Assembly: GCF_000255655.1 (NCBI RefSeq)
Contig: NZ_JH636435.1
Location: 186,001-250,000, forward strand
Direction of reading: 5' to 3'
Length of the DNA: 64,000 nucleotides
Source: Schlesneria paludicola DSM 18645
GTDB taxonomy: Bacteria; Planctomycetota; Planctomycetia; Planctomycetales; Planctomycetaceae
Under the pieces are notes generated by a model. That model made no database searches and had not been told where the DNA came from. It saw nothing but the letters and a program-made list of their open reading frames with translations. A program made the translations under genes and the position numbers. This document shows, piece by piece, positions 9,965 to 18,637 of the stretch (the first letter of the stretch is position 1; every line of letters starts with the position of its first letter).

Positions 9965-10370
9965 ACGAAAGCCCGCAAAGAGAATTGCGGAGGCGGCGCC
10001 CACGGCGGAAGGCCGGTTCTCGTACGAGGGGCTGGAGCGAGTCATACACGAAAAAGCACGGCTTGGAATTCTGGCTTCGCTTGCGTCTAATGCGAATGGA
10101 CTATTGTTTAACGACCTGAAGCAGCTTTGCACGTTGACTGACGGGAATCTCAGCCGACATTTGGATGTGCTAAGTGAGGCCGGTTTGATTGAAGTCTGGA
10201 AGAGTACCTCCGGATCGCGTACTCAGACGATGTATCGCTTTTCGGCGACGGGACGACAGCGATTCGCCGAATACATCAGTGTGCTCGAGAAAGTCGTCAC
10301 CGATGCCCAATCCGAATTGCAACCAAGTTCCGATAAGCCAGAGCGATCGAACGGCTGGGCACCGGCGTGA
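9954..10370 (+). CDS. Winged-helix transcriptional regulator (ArsR/MarR-like)
   Basis: A 138-residue DNA-binding protein. After a basic N-terminus it has a winged-helix domain at about residues 25-110. Helix ARLGILASLASN, the recognition region TDGNLSRHLDVLSEAGLIEV and the wing SGSRTQTMYRFSATGR match the transcriptional-regulator group that pairs with a membrane protein. A short C-terminal helix follows. The ATG at 9954 lies inside the end of the preceding membrane-protein gene, an arrangement typical of translational coupling. It probably controls its own operon; the signal is unknown. Confidence 0.87.
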   Translation: MAGKRKPAKRIAEAAPTAEGRFSYEGLERVIHEKARLGILASLASNANGLLFNDLKQLCTLTDGNLSRHLDVLSEAGLIEVWKSTSGSRTQTMYRFSATGRQRFAEYISVLEKVVTDAQSELQPSSDKPERSNGWAPA

Positions 10371-10686
10371 GCGGACCAGTCTTCTTTTTGTCTATTCACT
10401 TTGTAATGCAAAGCTGTTGCGATGGCTGATGCAGATTCTGCGGGCAGTCAACGCTGGAATGGACAAGGTTAACCGTTCACAGGCCGGGGACTGGCTCATT
10501 TTCCCGCGACCAAGGGAAGGATTACTCCATTCGATGCGCTGTGGATTCCAATTTGACTGGGAAAGGACAATGTGCCTGTCCACCTCTCTTTGGGCTGTGA
10601 GCGGTTACATGAACAAGAGCATCTTGCGTTGAGCGTGAAGTGAATTTCTGTTGGACACGAGCTACTGATGGAAGGAATGAAGACAG
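10371..10686. other. Intergenic carrying a dispersed repeat copy
   Basis: A 316-bp gap before the ADP-ribosylglycohydrolase gene. Its middle is occupied by repeat copy A (10486-10604). No gene is supported here. Confidence 0.5.
10486..10604 (+). repeat. Dispersed repeat, copy A (MITE-like, imperfect terminal inverted repeats)
   Basis: About 119 bp that align end to end with 56161-56273. Shared blocks include GGCTCATTTTC at the left, TCGATGC and ATTCCAAT in the middle, and ATGTGCCTGT at the right. The left end (GGGGACTGGCTCATTTTCCC) and the right end (GGGAAAGGACAATGTGCCTG) are imperfect inverted repeats of each other. Copy A has about four extra bases in its right arm. No transposase is encoded. 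It fits a miniature inverted-repeat or REP-like non-autonomous element. Confidence 0.65.
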
Positions 10687-11616
10687 ATGAGAGATCAATG
10701 CAGGGGGGCTTTGATTGGCTTGGCCATTGGCGATGCATTGGGAGCCGCAGTTGAGTTCAAACCACCGGGAAGCTTTGAGCCTGTAACCGGCTATCGAAAT
10801 GGCGGCCCGCATCGACTCGCGGCAGGTGAGTGGACGGATGATACCAGTATGGCGTTAGCCCTTGCCGATAGCCTGGCCCGGGTGGGATGGGATCTAAACG
10901 ATCAAACGGATCGGTATCTCCAATGGTGGACCCAAGGAAAATATTCCGTCAATCAACGATGTTTTGATATTGGCGGAACGACTCAGACCGCATTGACTCA
11001 GTTTCTTGCCACTGGTGACGCGCGGACGTCAGGTGATCGATCAGAGCAGGCGAGTGGGAATGGATCGATCATGCGTCTGGCGCCGGTGCCGATCCGTTTT
11101 GGCCATCTGTATCCAGACCGCCTCGCCGATTTCGCAGAGCTTGCCGAGGAATCAAGTTTGCCGACGCATGCCAGCGAACAGTGTCTGTCTGCCTGTCGCT
11201 ATCTCGCCACGGTCGTTGCGGCGTTGATTCGTGGTGAAGAGCGGGACGTGGTGCTATCGCCCGATTGGAAATCGTTGAAGCAGCTTCAGGAGATTAAGCC
11301 GCTGCATCCCCTGATTGAAGAGATCGCGCAAGGAAGCTTTCGAGAGAAGCAGGTACCCGACATCCGTGGTTCAGGCTGGGTCGTCAAAAGTCTTGAGGCC
11401 GCGCTTTGGGCATTTCACGATTCCAGCTCATTCGAAGAAGCCGTCCTGAAAGCGGTCAATCTCGGTGACGATGCCGATACCACGGGCGCCGTCTGCGGAC
11501 AATTGGCCGGTGCCTGCTGGGGAGAATCCCATATCCCCGAATCACTCAGATCGAATCTCGCACGAATGGATCTGTTGGAACAGGCACTCGGTGGGATTGT
11601 GAATCACGAAATATGA
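10687..11616 (+). CDS. ADP-ribosylglycohydrolase family protein
   Basis: A 309-residue protein of the DraG/ARH family, which removes ADP-ribose from proteins or small molecules using two Mg ions. The metal-binding motifs are intact: GLAIGDALGAAVEF at residues 11-24, GEWTDDTSMALALA near residue 40, and the C-terminal GDDADTTGAVCGQLAG near residue 260. The length is typical. Cytoplasmic. The ATG at 10687 follows GAAGGAATGAAGACAG. No ADP-ribosyltransferase gene is adjacent, so the target is unknown. It converges on the M56 peptidase gene, with only 21 bp between the two ends. Confidence 0.92.
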   Translation: MRDQCRGALIGLAIGDALGAAVEFKPPGSFEPVTGYRNGGPHRLAAGEWTDDTSMALALADSLARVGWDLNDQTDRYLQWWTQGKYSVNQRCFDIGGTTQTALTQFLATGDARTSGDRSEQASGNGSIMRLAPVPIRFGHLYPDRLADFAELAEESSLPTHASEQCLSACRYLATVVAALIRGEERDVVLSPDWKSLKQLQEIKPLHPLIEEIAQGSFREKQVPDIRGSGWVVKSLEAALWAFHDSSSFEEAVLKAVNLGDDADTTGAVCGQLAGACWGESHIPESLRSNLARMDLLEQALGGIVNHEI

Positions 11617-11637
11617 CGAACCGTGGCGAACGTCCCA

Positions 11638-14600
11638 CTAATCATTCGGCAGACTGTGAAGCAACGCCTCGATGTCCGCATCCGTAAGTCGCTGTGCGGT
11701 CGATTTCAACATCAATTTCAAGTGGCGTTTTCCTTCGACGCTGCCCGCGGGATCACCGATATTGCCCAGCGGACCAATGCTGTTCACGAGTTCCTTCCCG
11801 GCCGAATCCAGGATCGCATGGCACGGAACGCCGTGCATGTCAAAGTTCAATGCGACACTCAAGTCGGCTCCATTCAGATCGCGCACGTCATCAAACTTGT
11901 AGAGGACATAATCCTTCTCCAATAGTTCTTTTTGAGCATCTAGCCATCTTGAGAGCGAAAAGCATGGTCCGCAGCGCGTCTGGCTAACGCGAGCCCAGAC
12001 TCGCCGGCCTGACTTCTTCGCTTCGGCCAGCGCCGATTCAAGCCCCGCCTTTGCATCCTGTTGCGGAGGAAGATGGACTTTAAGGAACCGCGCGACGTCT
12101 TTCGCTGACTTCTGGTCGTCACGAAGATCGACTGTGATGCGTCCGAGTTCATCTCCGCGACCGTGAAGAGCCACCAGAAACAGTGAGTCTTTCTTGGGCA
12201 GCGGCCATTGTTTTGCTTCGAAGAACTGAAGATCCTCGGGACGCTGGCGGATCTCGGGACCGCTCACCTGTTTGGAAAGGTAGGAATCAAGGTCGCTCAC
12301 CCCATCTTGATCCGAAAGGTGGTTCTTGATGAACGGCGCGGCAATGTCACCCTCACCCGACACGATCACGAGAGCGTGGATTCCTGTCACGCGACAGTTT
12401 TGCAGCAATCGCGACATTCCCGTCTCCAAAGAGACAGGGACGACCTCCTTGGAGTTAGAAGTGGATTCAAGGTGGAACACTTCGCGGGTGCGCGCCTCGT
12501 CGGGCTCAAGAATTCGTTGCTGCCAGAGATTGGAATTCTTCGCTCCCGGTAATGTGAACTGCATCATCAATTCGATCTTCTGCGGAATCGAAGAAAACGA
12601 GAATTCGCCGTTCGCGTCGGTTGTCACCATCCGGCGTTCGAAGTAGTCCTTGTACAGCCGTTCAAAGCGTGCTTTTTTTTCCGCATTGAGATACTGATCA
12701 GTCAGACGTGCATTCATGCGAACTTCAACGTTCGGCATTGGCTGTTGGTCTTGATCCAGAACGATTCCTTGATAGTCGACGGTTGGGTACATCAGCAGTT
12801 CGATCGAGTCCGATGAAACATCCATAATTCCGCAACCGAAGTATCTCTCATCTGTGGAAGCGGCGAGAACGCAAATACGGGTGGCCATGATTGACGCGGT
12901 GAAACGCCCTTGCTCGTCGGCTGTGACGGTCGTTTCATCTTTAGACTCACCATCCATTGATGCGATTCTGACGCTCGCATGATTGAGATCAGCGGTCGCG
13001 CCCGCAGGCAAGGTCAGCTTTCCGCTGATCGGTTGTCCGGTCGTCAATTTTCGATGCAGATGGACGGCGAGTGGCTTTCCATCGATGACCTCGACCGTTC
13101 TTGTCGTTTCCCAGTCTCCATCGGATGCGCGGATCGTAAGCGTTCCTGGAGAAACAGGTGCCGCGTAATGCCCATTCTCGTCCGTCTTTCCCCAAAATCG
13201 ACGCCCCTGGTTTGACGGATGCTGCGATTCGAAATGAATCCAGGCATTCTTCATGGGTTCGGGATCGGACCCTTGTGTGATCTGGATTTCGACAGGCACG
13301 CCCTTTGTCAGCGTGAGTTCCGGCTGCCGGATTGTCGAGTCCTTGGAAAGAACGATGGCTTCATGCCAGATGTTACTCACCAATTCGCGGTCATTCACGA
13401 ACACGCTGTATTGACTGCCGGGCAACACGCGGGCCGTGAATCGCCCCTCCGCATTTGTACGCGAATAGACCACATCGGATTCATGCTCCTGCTCACCGTC
13501 GAAACTCCAAAACTCCACTAAAAGCCCTGACAGATTTCCCGCCACTCCCGAAGCCCGCCCTTGCACGAGGATTCTTTCGCTCGCCCGTGATGGCGCCACC
13601 AGGATCTGATAGGCCCCGTCAGGCGCCTTCTCTACCGATCGTTCACCAATCACGCGCCAGTGATTTCGGTCAGCGACGGAAAAATACATCCGATCCTTCG
13701 CCCACGCGGGAACCCAGGCGAATGTTGCTTCCCCGTTTACATTCGTCCTCTGCAACGTGACGGGAACTTCCCCCACAAACGACTCGCCGTGCTGGCCATC
13801 GACAGCGACAAATGAAAGAAGGACATTGGGCACGGGCCGCTGCTGAGCATCGACGGCGCGAACTCGCACGGGATCGCCACGACTCACCACAATTTTCAAA
13901 TGTTCACCGAATTGTTCTCGGGTCGGATTGCGTGCGGCATGAACTCCACCGATCCGGTGATCGTCGGTCCAGGCCGACATCAGAAAAACGCTCTCATCCT
14001 TGGGGACTAAGAACTCGGCAATACCGCTCACATTGGTTGTACCCGAATAGTCAAACGAACCGGCGTTGAAGTGCACATGTGCATTTGCAACCGATTCGAC
14101 GCCATCGGTGACATGCACCTGAATCACACGCGTCGGCGATAGCACGAGGCGTTGAGCCGAAAGACATTGGCGTCTCAGGGTGTGCCCCTTGAGCACTAAT
14201 GAGGCCTGCCACTTCCAATCGGACGTCCGAATGAGAATCGACGGATTGTTGAGTTTCGTTCCCGTCAATCTGATCTCAAACCGTCCTTCGGAAATCTTGG
14301 CACTCAAGACATCACTTCGGCCTTGCTCCAGGATCGCATCCTTCACCAACGAGCCGTCAGGTAAATGCACCGAACCTTGCATCGTCAAAATGGGAATTTC
14401 ATCCTCGGTCGTTGATGTATCGGACGGAATTGCTGCAGTCAGTGGAGTGTTCGGGTCCAGTGCGTCGGTTGATTCGGCAGCGTCTGCGACTTCGGGAGCT
14501 TGAGCGGCATCATTCACGTCGAGGCGTTCTACAGATGCCGCAGATGTCGGCCGAACGAAGGAGAGCAGTCCCGCCGCGGGCAACCCCGCCAGTAGAACCA

Positions 14601-15723
14601 ACGCGAGCGACACAACAGAAATCCGCGCCGACAACGGCCGCGACAAATCCAACAAAACCCGCACCCGTTGTCCGATCTCGCTGCTTCGTGCCATGGCCGT
14701 TCCAAGCTGAAGGCGTGATGGGTGTCGATTCGCCGCAGCAATCTCGACGAGATAACGCGCGTACTCGATACGATTTCCCAGTGCCACGGCCGCCGCCTCG
14801 TCGCAGGCGAGCTCCGCAAGCTGATTCAGTCGTTGCTTCGTCAGCCAACTGACGGGATGAAACCAATAGAAGATCGTCGCAATCTCGGCCAGGAAGCTGA
14901 CCAATGTGTCTCGCCGTCGAAGATGTGATAACTCGTGTGAGAAGACGGCGTGGAATTTTCCCGCGGTCCAACTTCGCCAGGTTTGTGGCAACAGAATCAA
15001 GGGTTGCCACAAACCCACCACAACGGGACTCTCAATCTGATCAGTTTCGTACACCAGTTCACGAAGTCGCGAGAGGTCAGAGACAATGGCCGACCTTCGC
15101 AGCAAGCGTCGTACTCGCTGTATCGCTATTAGCAGTCGAAGCAACATTGCGCCGACGCCAATCAACCAAATCATCACCGCAATCGGGAAGAGGAGCTGCT
15201 TCGGATTGAATCCAGAAGAACTTACAGCGCCAACAGGTCTCGTTGGAGATGGCTCAGCAATCGCCACATTCGACGCACTCATTGCAGACTCGCCGTTTTC
15301 TACGGCAGGTGAGTCCCCCGCAGATGGAATTGGATGCAGGTGGGAAAACGCCTGGAATCGATCGCGAACATCATCGCGGTGAAATTCCGTTTCGCGTCCT
15401 CGTGCCAAGGCCGACGCGTTCAACTCGGCGGAATCGTGTCGGTTTCGATCGACCGACGTTGTCGCGACCCGTTCACTTCCGAATTCCGAATGGATTTCCG
15501 TTGGCCAGATGGACAACGGAATGAACCAAGTGAGTCCGATGATTCCGGGGATTGGCAGAAACACCAATGTCAAAAGCACGACGGTCCAGATTCGGTGTTG
15601 GGTATGTACAGAGAGGTGCCGAACCGCACAAATGGCGGCGATCGCAAGGACAGCTGCCATGAACGCCTTGAGCGAGATATCCAAAAGCAGGAAGGCAATG
15701 CGTATGGAAAGTTGTTCGATCAT
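11638..15723 (-). CDS. M56 (BlaR1-type) membrane metallopeptidase with exported repeats and a C-terminal thioredoxin-like domain
   Basis: A 1361-residue signalling peptidase. The N-terminal ~400 residues are the M56/BlaR1 module: membrane helices near residues 10-35, 45-75 and 175-205, the zinc motif HELSH at 263-267, the downstream ligand region ELACDEAAAV, and a last helix (VVSLALVLLAGLPAAGLL). Then come ~700 residues of carboxypeptidase-regulatory/Ig-like beta-sandwich repeats, probably periplasmic. The last ~130 residues are thioredoxin-like with CGPC at 1251-1254 and a later HGVPC segment. The ATG at 15723 is preferred over 15759. It lies 125 bp downstream of a BlaI repressor gene and presumably cleaves it in response to a signal. 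The thioredoxin end is not part of classic BlaR1. Confidence 0.87.
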   Translation of the reverse strand: MIEQLSIRIAFLLLDISLKAFMAAVLAIAAICAVRHLSVHTQHRIWTVVLLTLVFLPIPGIIGLTWFIPLSIWPTEIHSEFGSERVATTSVDRNRHDSAELNASALARGRETEFHRDDVRDRFQAFSHLHPIPSAGDSPAVENGESAMSASNVAIAEPSPTRPVGAVSSSGFNPKQLLFPIAVMIWLIGVGAMLLRLLIAIQRVRRLLRRSAIVSDLSRLRELVYETDQIESPVVVGLWQPLILLPQTWRSWTAGKFHAVFSHELSHLRRRDTLVSFLAEIATIFYWFHPVSWLTKQRLNQLAELACDEAAAVALGNRIEYARYLVEIAAANRHPSRLQLGTAMARSSEIGQRVRVLLDLSRPLSARISVVSLALVLLAGLPAAGLLSFVRPTSAASVERLDVNDAAQAPEVADAAESTDALDPNTPLTAAIPSDTSTTEDEIPILTMQGSVHLPDGSLVKDAILEQGRSDVLSAKISEGRFEIRLTGTKLNNPSILIRTSDWKWQASLVLKGHTLRRQCLSAQRLVLSPTRVIQVHVTDGVESVANAHVHFNAGSFDYSGTTNVSGIAEFLVPKDESVFLMSAWTDDHRIGGVHAARNPTREQFGEHLKIVVSRGDPVRVRAVDAQQRPVPNVLLSFVAVDGQHGESFVGEVPVTLQRTNVNGEATFAWVPAWAKDRMYFSVADRNHWRVIGERSVEKAPDGAYQILVAPSRASERILVQGRASGVAGNLSGLLVEFWSFDGEQEHESDVVYSRTNAEGRFTARVLPGSQYSVFVNDRELVSNIWHEAIVLSKDSTIRQPELTLTKGVPVEIQITQGSDPEPMKNAWIHFESQHPSNQGRRFWGKTDENGHYAAPVSPGTLTIRASDGDWETTRTVEVIDGKPLAVHLHRKLTTGQPISGKLTLPAGATADLNHASVRIASMDGESKDETTVTADEQGRFTASIMATRICVLAASTDERYFGCGIMDVSSDSIELLMYPTVDYQGIVLDQDQQPMPNVEVRMNARLTDQYLNAEKKARFERLYKDYFERRMVTTDANGEFSFSSIPQKIELMMQFTLPGAKNSNLWQQRILEPDEARTREVFHLESTSNSKEVVPVSLETGMSRLLQNCRVTGIHALVIVSGEGDIAAPFIKNHLSDQDGVSDLDSYLSKQVSGPEIRQRPEDLQFFEAKQWPLPKKDSLFLVALHGRGDELGRITVDLRDDQKSAKDVARFLKVHLPPQQDAKAGLESALAEAKKSGRRVWARVSQTRCGPCFSLSRWLDAQKELLEKDYVLYKFDDVRDLNGADLSVALNFDMHGVPCHAILDSAGKELVNSIGPLGNIGDPAGSVEGKRHLKLMLKSTAQRLTDADIEALLHSLPND

Positions 15724-15848
15724 GAAAGTCCTCGCCCTTCTGTATCGCAACCCATTCATTGCGCGTCGAAACCGACGATTGCTGCGGACATCCTTCGTTC
15801 AGTCTGCACACGAAAATCTCAGACGACTTGCGACGATTGAGCGGCGCG

Positions 15849-16253
15849 TCAGTTCGCACGTTTGGATTTCTTTTCCGCCCGTTCGATCTCGGCTGCGAGT
15901 TCGCGAAGTTCATCCGCTGAAATCAGATGATCACCTGCCATCCCAATGAGCAGACTGGAAAGTGACCCTTCGCAGAAACGATCAATGACTTGCTGTACCG
16001 CTTGATTGGCCATATCGGACGGTTTGACCGAAGTCCGATAAATGAATGTCCGACCTTCTGTGGTGTGCTCCAGGAACCCTTTGGCTTCCATTCGCCGTAA
16101 GAGCGTTCTGATCGTCGAGTCTGTCAATGCGTGTTTCGCGTGCATCGCCTCACGCACCTGATCGGCACGCGCAGTTCCCAGCCGCCAGATCACGTCCATG
16201 ACCTCTTCTTCCAGTGGACTGAGATCCCCGTTCACTCTTCCTCGCTTTGACAT
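15849..16253 (-). CDS. BlaI/MecI/CopY family transcriptional repressor
   Basis: A 134-residue winged-helix repressor. It has the family pattern LSPLEEEVMDVIWRLG at residues 11-26, the recognition helix TDSTIRTLLRRMEAKGFL, and the wing HTTEGRTFIYRTSV. A C-terminal dimerisation region (FCEGSLSSLLIGMAGDH) contains the part normally cleaved by BlaR1-type peptidases. The frame is open to 16313, but the ATG at 16253 starts the conserved protein, and the upstream stretch is the operator. It is the first gene of an operon with the M56 peptidase and is likely autoregulated through the palindromes at 16278-16307. Confidence 0.92.
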   Translation of the reverse strand: MSKRGRVNGDLSPLEEEVMDVIWRLGTARADQVREAMHAKHALTDSTIRTLLRRMEAKGFLEHTTEGRTFIYRTSVKPSDMANQAVQQVIDRFCEGSLSSLLIGMAGDHLISADELRELAAEIERAEKKSKRAN

Positions 16254-16277
16254 GATGGCTCCGCAGTGGGCTGAAGT

Positions 16278-16307
16278 GTTACGCAATGTAACGCTACGCA
16301 GTGTAAC
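16278..16307. promoter_or_regulatory. Tandem BlaI-type operator
   Basis: Two adjacent 15-bp copies, GTTACGCAATGTAAC and GCTACGCAGTGTAAC. Each has GTTAC/GTAAC-type inverted arms, like BlaI/MecI operators of TAC-n-GTA form. They sit 25 bp upstream of the blaI-like start and 121 bp upstream of the divergent membrane-protein gene, so both could be controlled. Confidence 0.65.
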
Positions 16308-16428
16308 AGTCAAGTCGCCAAGTCAAGAACTGCGTTGCGAGGATTCATCGACGAACGGCACGTACCTGTCCCATCTGTGCGGCGACAATTCGATAATCGA
16401 AGACCCGACTGTCGAGGAGGCAACCGCC

Positions 16429-16767
16429 ATGGCGCGACGTCGAAAATCGTTGTCACTGCCATCGGTCTTGGAGTTCTGGATTCCGCTCGTCTATTTGCTG
16501 ATCGGGGTCATGGGGGCCGTGACCGCTGTGTTTGGATGGGGTATCGACAGTGACGAGGTCGTGTGGCTCGAATGCAGAATCACGGCACCGCCACTGTTGA
16601 TCGGGGGCGCAATTCTGCTGCTATTTCTTTTGAGCGGTTTGATCAGGAGCGTGCGGACTCTTTTCGGTTTTCGGACAATCGCCCCTCGCGGTGGCACTCT
16701 GTCAGATCCAAGTGTTCGGAATCTAGATCAATCGCCGAGATCTGGTGCTGAGATAGAAAGGCCATGA
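16429..16767 (+). CDS. Hypothetical two-helix membrane protein
   Basis: A 112-residue protein with a basic start (MARRRKSLSLP) and two hydrophobic helices, about residues 14-35 (PLVYLLIGVMGAVTAVFGW) and 50-70 (PPLLIGGAILLLFLLSG). A polar C-terminal tail of ~40 residues follows. No family recognised. The ATG at 16429 has a good GAGGAGG ribosome site at 16414. It is divergent from the BlaI-M56 operon and shares its operator region, so it may belong to the same regulon. Confidence 0.7.
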   Translation: MARRRKSLSLPSVLEFWIPLVYLLIGVMGAVTAVFGWGIDSDEVVWLECRITAPPLLIGGAILLLFLLSGLIRSVRTLFGFRTIAPRGGTLSDPSVRNLDQSPRSGAEIERP

Positions 16768-16809
16768 TCCGGAAAATGCCCAATCCGAAGTAAATTCACC
16801 AGTTCTTGC

Positions 16810-17664
16810 TTACTTCAGTTCCTTGGCGAGCTCGTAAGCAGGATGTTGTGTCGCGGTGGAGCTACCAATTTCCATGATCTCGTGGCGACCGTTGCGAGCG
16901 ACCGATCCACCGAAGATTTGGAGTTTTGAAGCACTACTGGCGACGATTCCCGCGCGACCATTCTCAATCGCGGTGACGTTATCCAGTTCGACCTGATTGC
17001 AAAGTCCCTGCGCATGCAGGCCATCGAACCGAAAATGTTGCAGCGTGACATTGGTGATCAGCACGTTGTTGACGTGATGCAGCGAAATTCCCGTCTGCTC
17101 GGCCGAGAAGGCGAACGCCTGATCGCTGGGATAGGCTGGTTGATCTTGGCGAAAATAGACGCTTCCGCGCCACGAGACCCAATGCCCAGGGGGAAGTGCT
17201 GCCAGTGGATCTTGCTCACCATCCGCCAAGAATTCCGGCACCAGACGCCCGTTCCTCAAAATTTGATAATACCCTTTTCGGGTGAATGTCAGCTTCCATA
17301 GACTCGGTCCGACTTCTCGCCAACCATCGCGAGGAATCGAGCGAAGTCCACTGATTGTCGAGCCATTGCCCTGAATGACAAACGGGTGTGTATCAATTCC
17401 GCTGTGACGCGATCCGGTTAACGAGATCGATTCATAGTAGGGGGTGCCTGTGTTCTTCAGCACGATCACATCTGCACTTTTTGCCAGATCCAAGGCGCGC
17501 GAAATCGTCCTCACGGGGCCGGCCTTCGCCTGAGTGATGTCAGGGATCAAGCCGTCATTCAGATTCCGGCCGTGAAGGTTATCCACATAGATTTCTCGCG
17601 CCTCGGCAAGATTCAAGAGCGTAACGGTTCCGACGAGAAAGAGGATTCGACAGAAGGCAGACAT
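16810..17664 (-). CDS. Exported right-handed beta-helix (pectin lyase-like) protein
   Basis: A 284-residue secreted protein. A signal peptide (FCRILFLVGTVTLLNLAEA) leads into REIYVDNLHGRNLNDG. That opening and the GPVRTISRALDLAKSADVIVL segment are typical of planctomycete parallel beta-helix proteins. The last third (NNVLITNVTLQHF, NQVELDNVTAIENG, SKLQIFGGSVARNGRH) shows short repeating helix rungs. It is shorter than most relatives and ends soon after the rungs start, so it may be a C-terminally shortened member. The ATG at 17664 is preferred over 17715. No catalytic residues can be assigned. Confidence 0.75.
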   Translation of the reverse strand: MSAFCRILFLVGTVTLLNLAEAREIYVDNLHGRNLNDGLIPDITQAKAGPVRTISRALDLAKSADVIVLKNTGTPYYESISLTGSRHSGIDTHPFVIQGNGSTISGLRSIPRDGWREVGPSLWKLTFTRKGYYQILRNGRLVPEFLADGEQDPLAALPPGHWVSWRGSVYFRQDQPAYPSDQAFAFSAEQTGISLHHVNNVLITNVTLQHFRFDGLHAQGLCNQVELDNVTAIENGRAGIVASSASKLQIFGGSVARNGRHEIMEIGSSTATQHPAYELAKELK

Positions 17665-17968
17665 GAGAGCTCCGCATCGAGACAGAAGACTTGTGAGTAC
17701 AAACGAAATGAGCATGTCGCGGTACAGTCGACACCAGACGAGGTGCGACCAGAAGCGAGTTCAATCACGGAAAAAACGATCTGATGGAATGCAGAAGTGC
17801 TTGGCCCCGATTCTCATTGATCAATAAGAATCGGGAGCCTGTTTATCACCCGACTTCACCAAGATGGCTAGCGAATACCGCGAGCGGGAAGTCGGTTTTG
17901 CGGAAATTCCTTAATGACGATCAGTAACGATGCACACTGTATCAGGATGACCTCGCTGAATTGGTTGA
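17665..17968. other. Intergenic with a long palindrome
   Basis: About 300 bp between the RraA-like gene and the beta-helix gene. It holds the palindrome at 17806-17835 and otherwise nothing recognisable. Confidence 0.5.
17806..17835. promoter_or_regulatory. 30-bp near-perfect palindrome
   Basis: CCCGATTCT-C-ATTGATCAAT-A-AGAATCGGG: 14 of 15 base pairs match around the centre. It lies about 140 bp downstream of the RraA-like stop and upstream of the beta-helix gene. There is no T-run on the minus strand, so it is as likely to be an operator as a terminator. Confidence 0.5.
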
Positions 17969-18637
17969 TTACAGTACGCCATACTTGGCGAAGGCTTCCG
18001 CCGCTTTGAGTCCCCCGCGAATCGAATCGCGAACGACATTCTCTGCGTGGACTTTGTCCCAGGCCCGGCGAATCGCCTCGTTCTCGACCGCTTGTGGAAC
18101 GACGACGACGCCATCTTCATCAGCGAAGACCAAATCGCCAGGATGAAAGGCAACGCCATCGATCTCGACTGGAACATCGACATCAACGACGCGCTGACGA
18201 TTGAAGCTGTCGTAGACACACGTCGTTCGTGCAAACACAGGGAAGCCAATTTCTCGAATCTTGCTGACGTCTCGAATCGCGCCGTCGATGACGGCACCGA
18301 CGCAGCCGCGATTCAGCGCCGCTGTTGTCAGCAATTCACCCCAAATCCCCGATCGGACGGAACCACCAGCGGCCGCAATCAGAACATCGTCTGGCTGGCA
18401 ATCGTCAACCGCCTGCAGTTCGAGTTCGTAGGGGCGGGGGTCAACGTGAGCCATGTCAACCCACAGCGTTGTCTTGCAGCGTCCGACGAGTAACTCTGAG
18501 GTTGTGAAGGGCTTCAATGACAATCGTGGTGACTGCTGCTTATAGCCCAACCCATCCAGGGCATCGCTGACGACGGCGCTGTACAGGGACTGACGCATCA
18601 TCGCCAGGGTGATCGTCAAAGCCGGTGATTCAGACAT
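17969..18637 (-). CDS. RraA family protein (4-hydroxy-4-methyl-2-oxoglutarate aldolase-like)
   Basis: A 222-residue protein of the RraA/HMG-aldolase fold, formerly annotated as demethylmenaquinone methyltransferase. The conserved parts are VVSDALDGLG at the N-terminus, the GGSVRSGIWGELLTTAA glycine loop near residue 90, and GAVIDGAIRDVSKI near residue 113, whose Arg-Asp pair binds substrate and metal in the aldolases. HPGDLVFADEDGVVVVP follows near residue 165. Bacterial members are either aldolases or RNase E regulators. The full GxR-D site favours an aldolase-type enzyme here. It is downstream of a DUF1501 gene on the same strand but 380 bp away, so co-transcription is uncertain. Confidence 0.88.
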   Translation of the reverse strand: MSESPALTITLAMMRQSLYSAVVSDALDGLGYKQQSPRLSLKPFTTSELLVGRCKTTLWVDMAHVDPRPYELELQAVDDCQPDDVLIAAAGGSVRSGIWGELLTTAALNRGCVGAVIDGAIRDVSKIREIGFPVFARTTCVYDSFNRQRVVDVDVPVEIDGVAFHPGDLVFADEDGVVVVPQAVENEAIRRAWDKVHAENVVRDSIRGGLKAAEAFAKYGVL

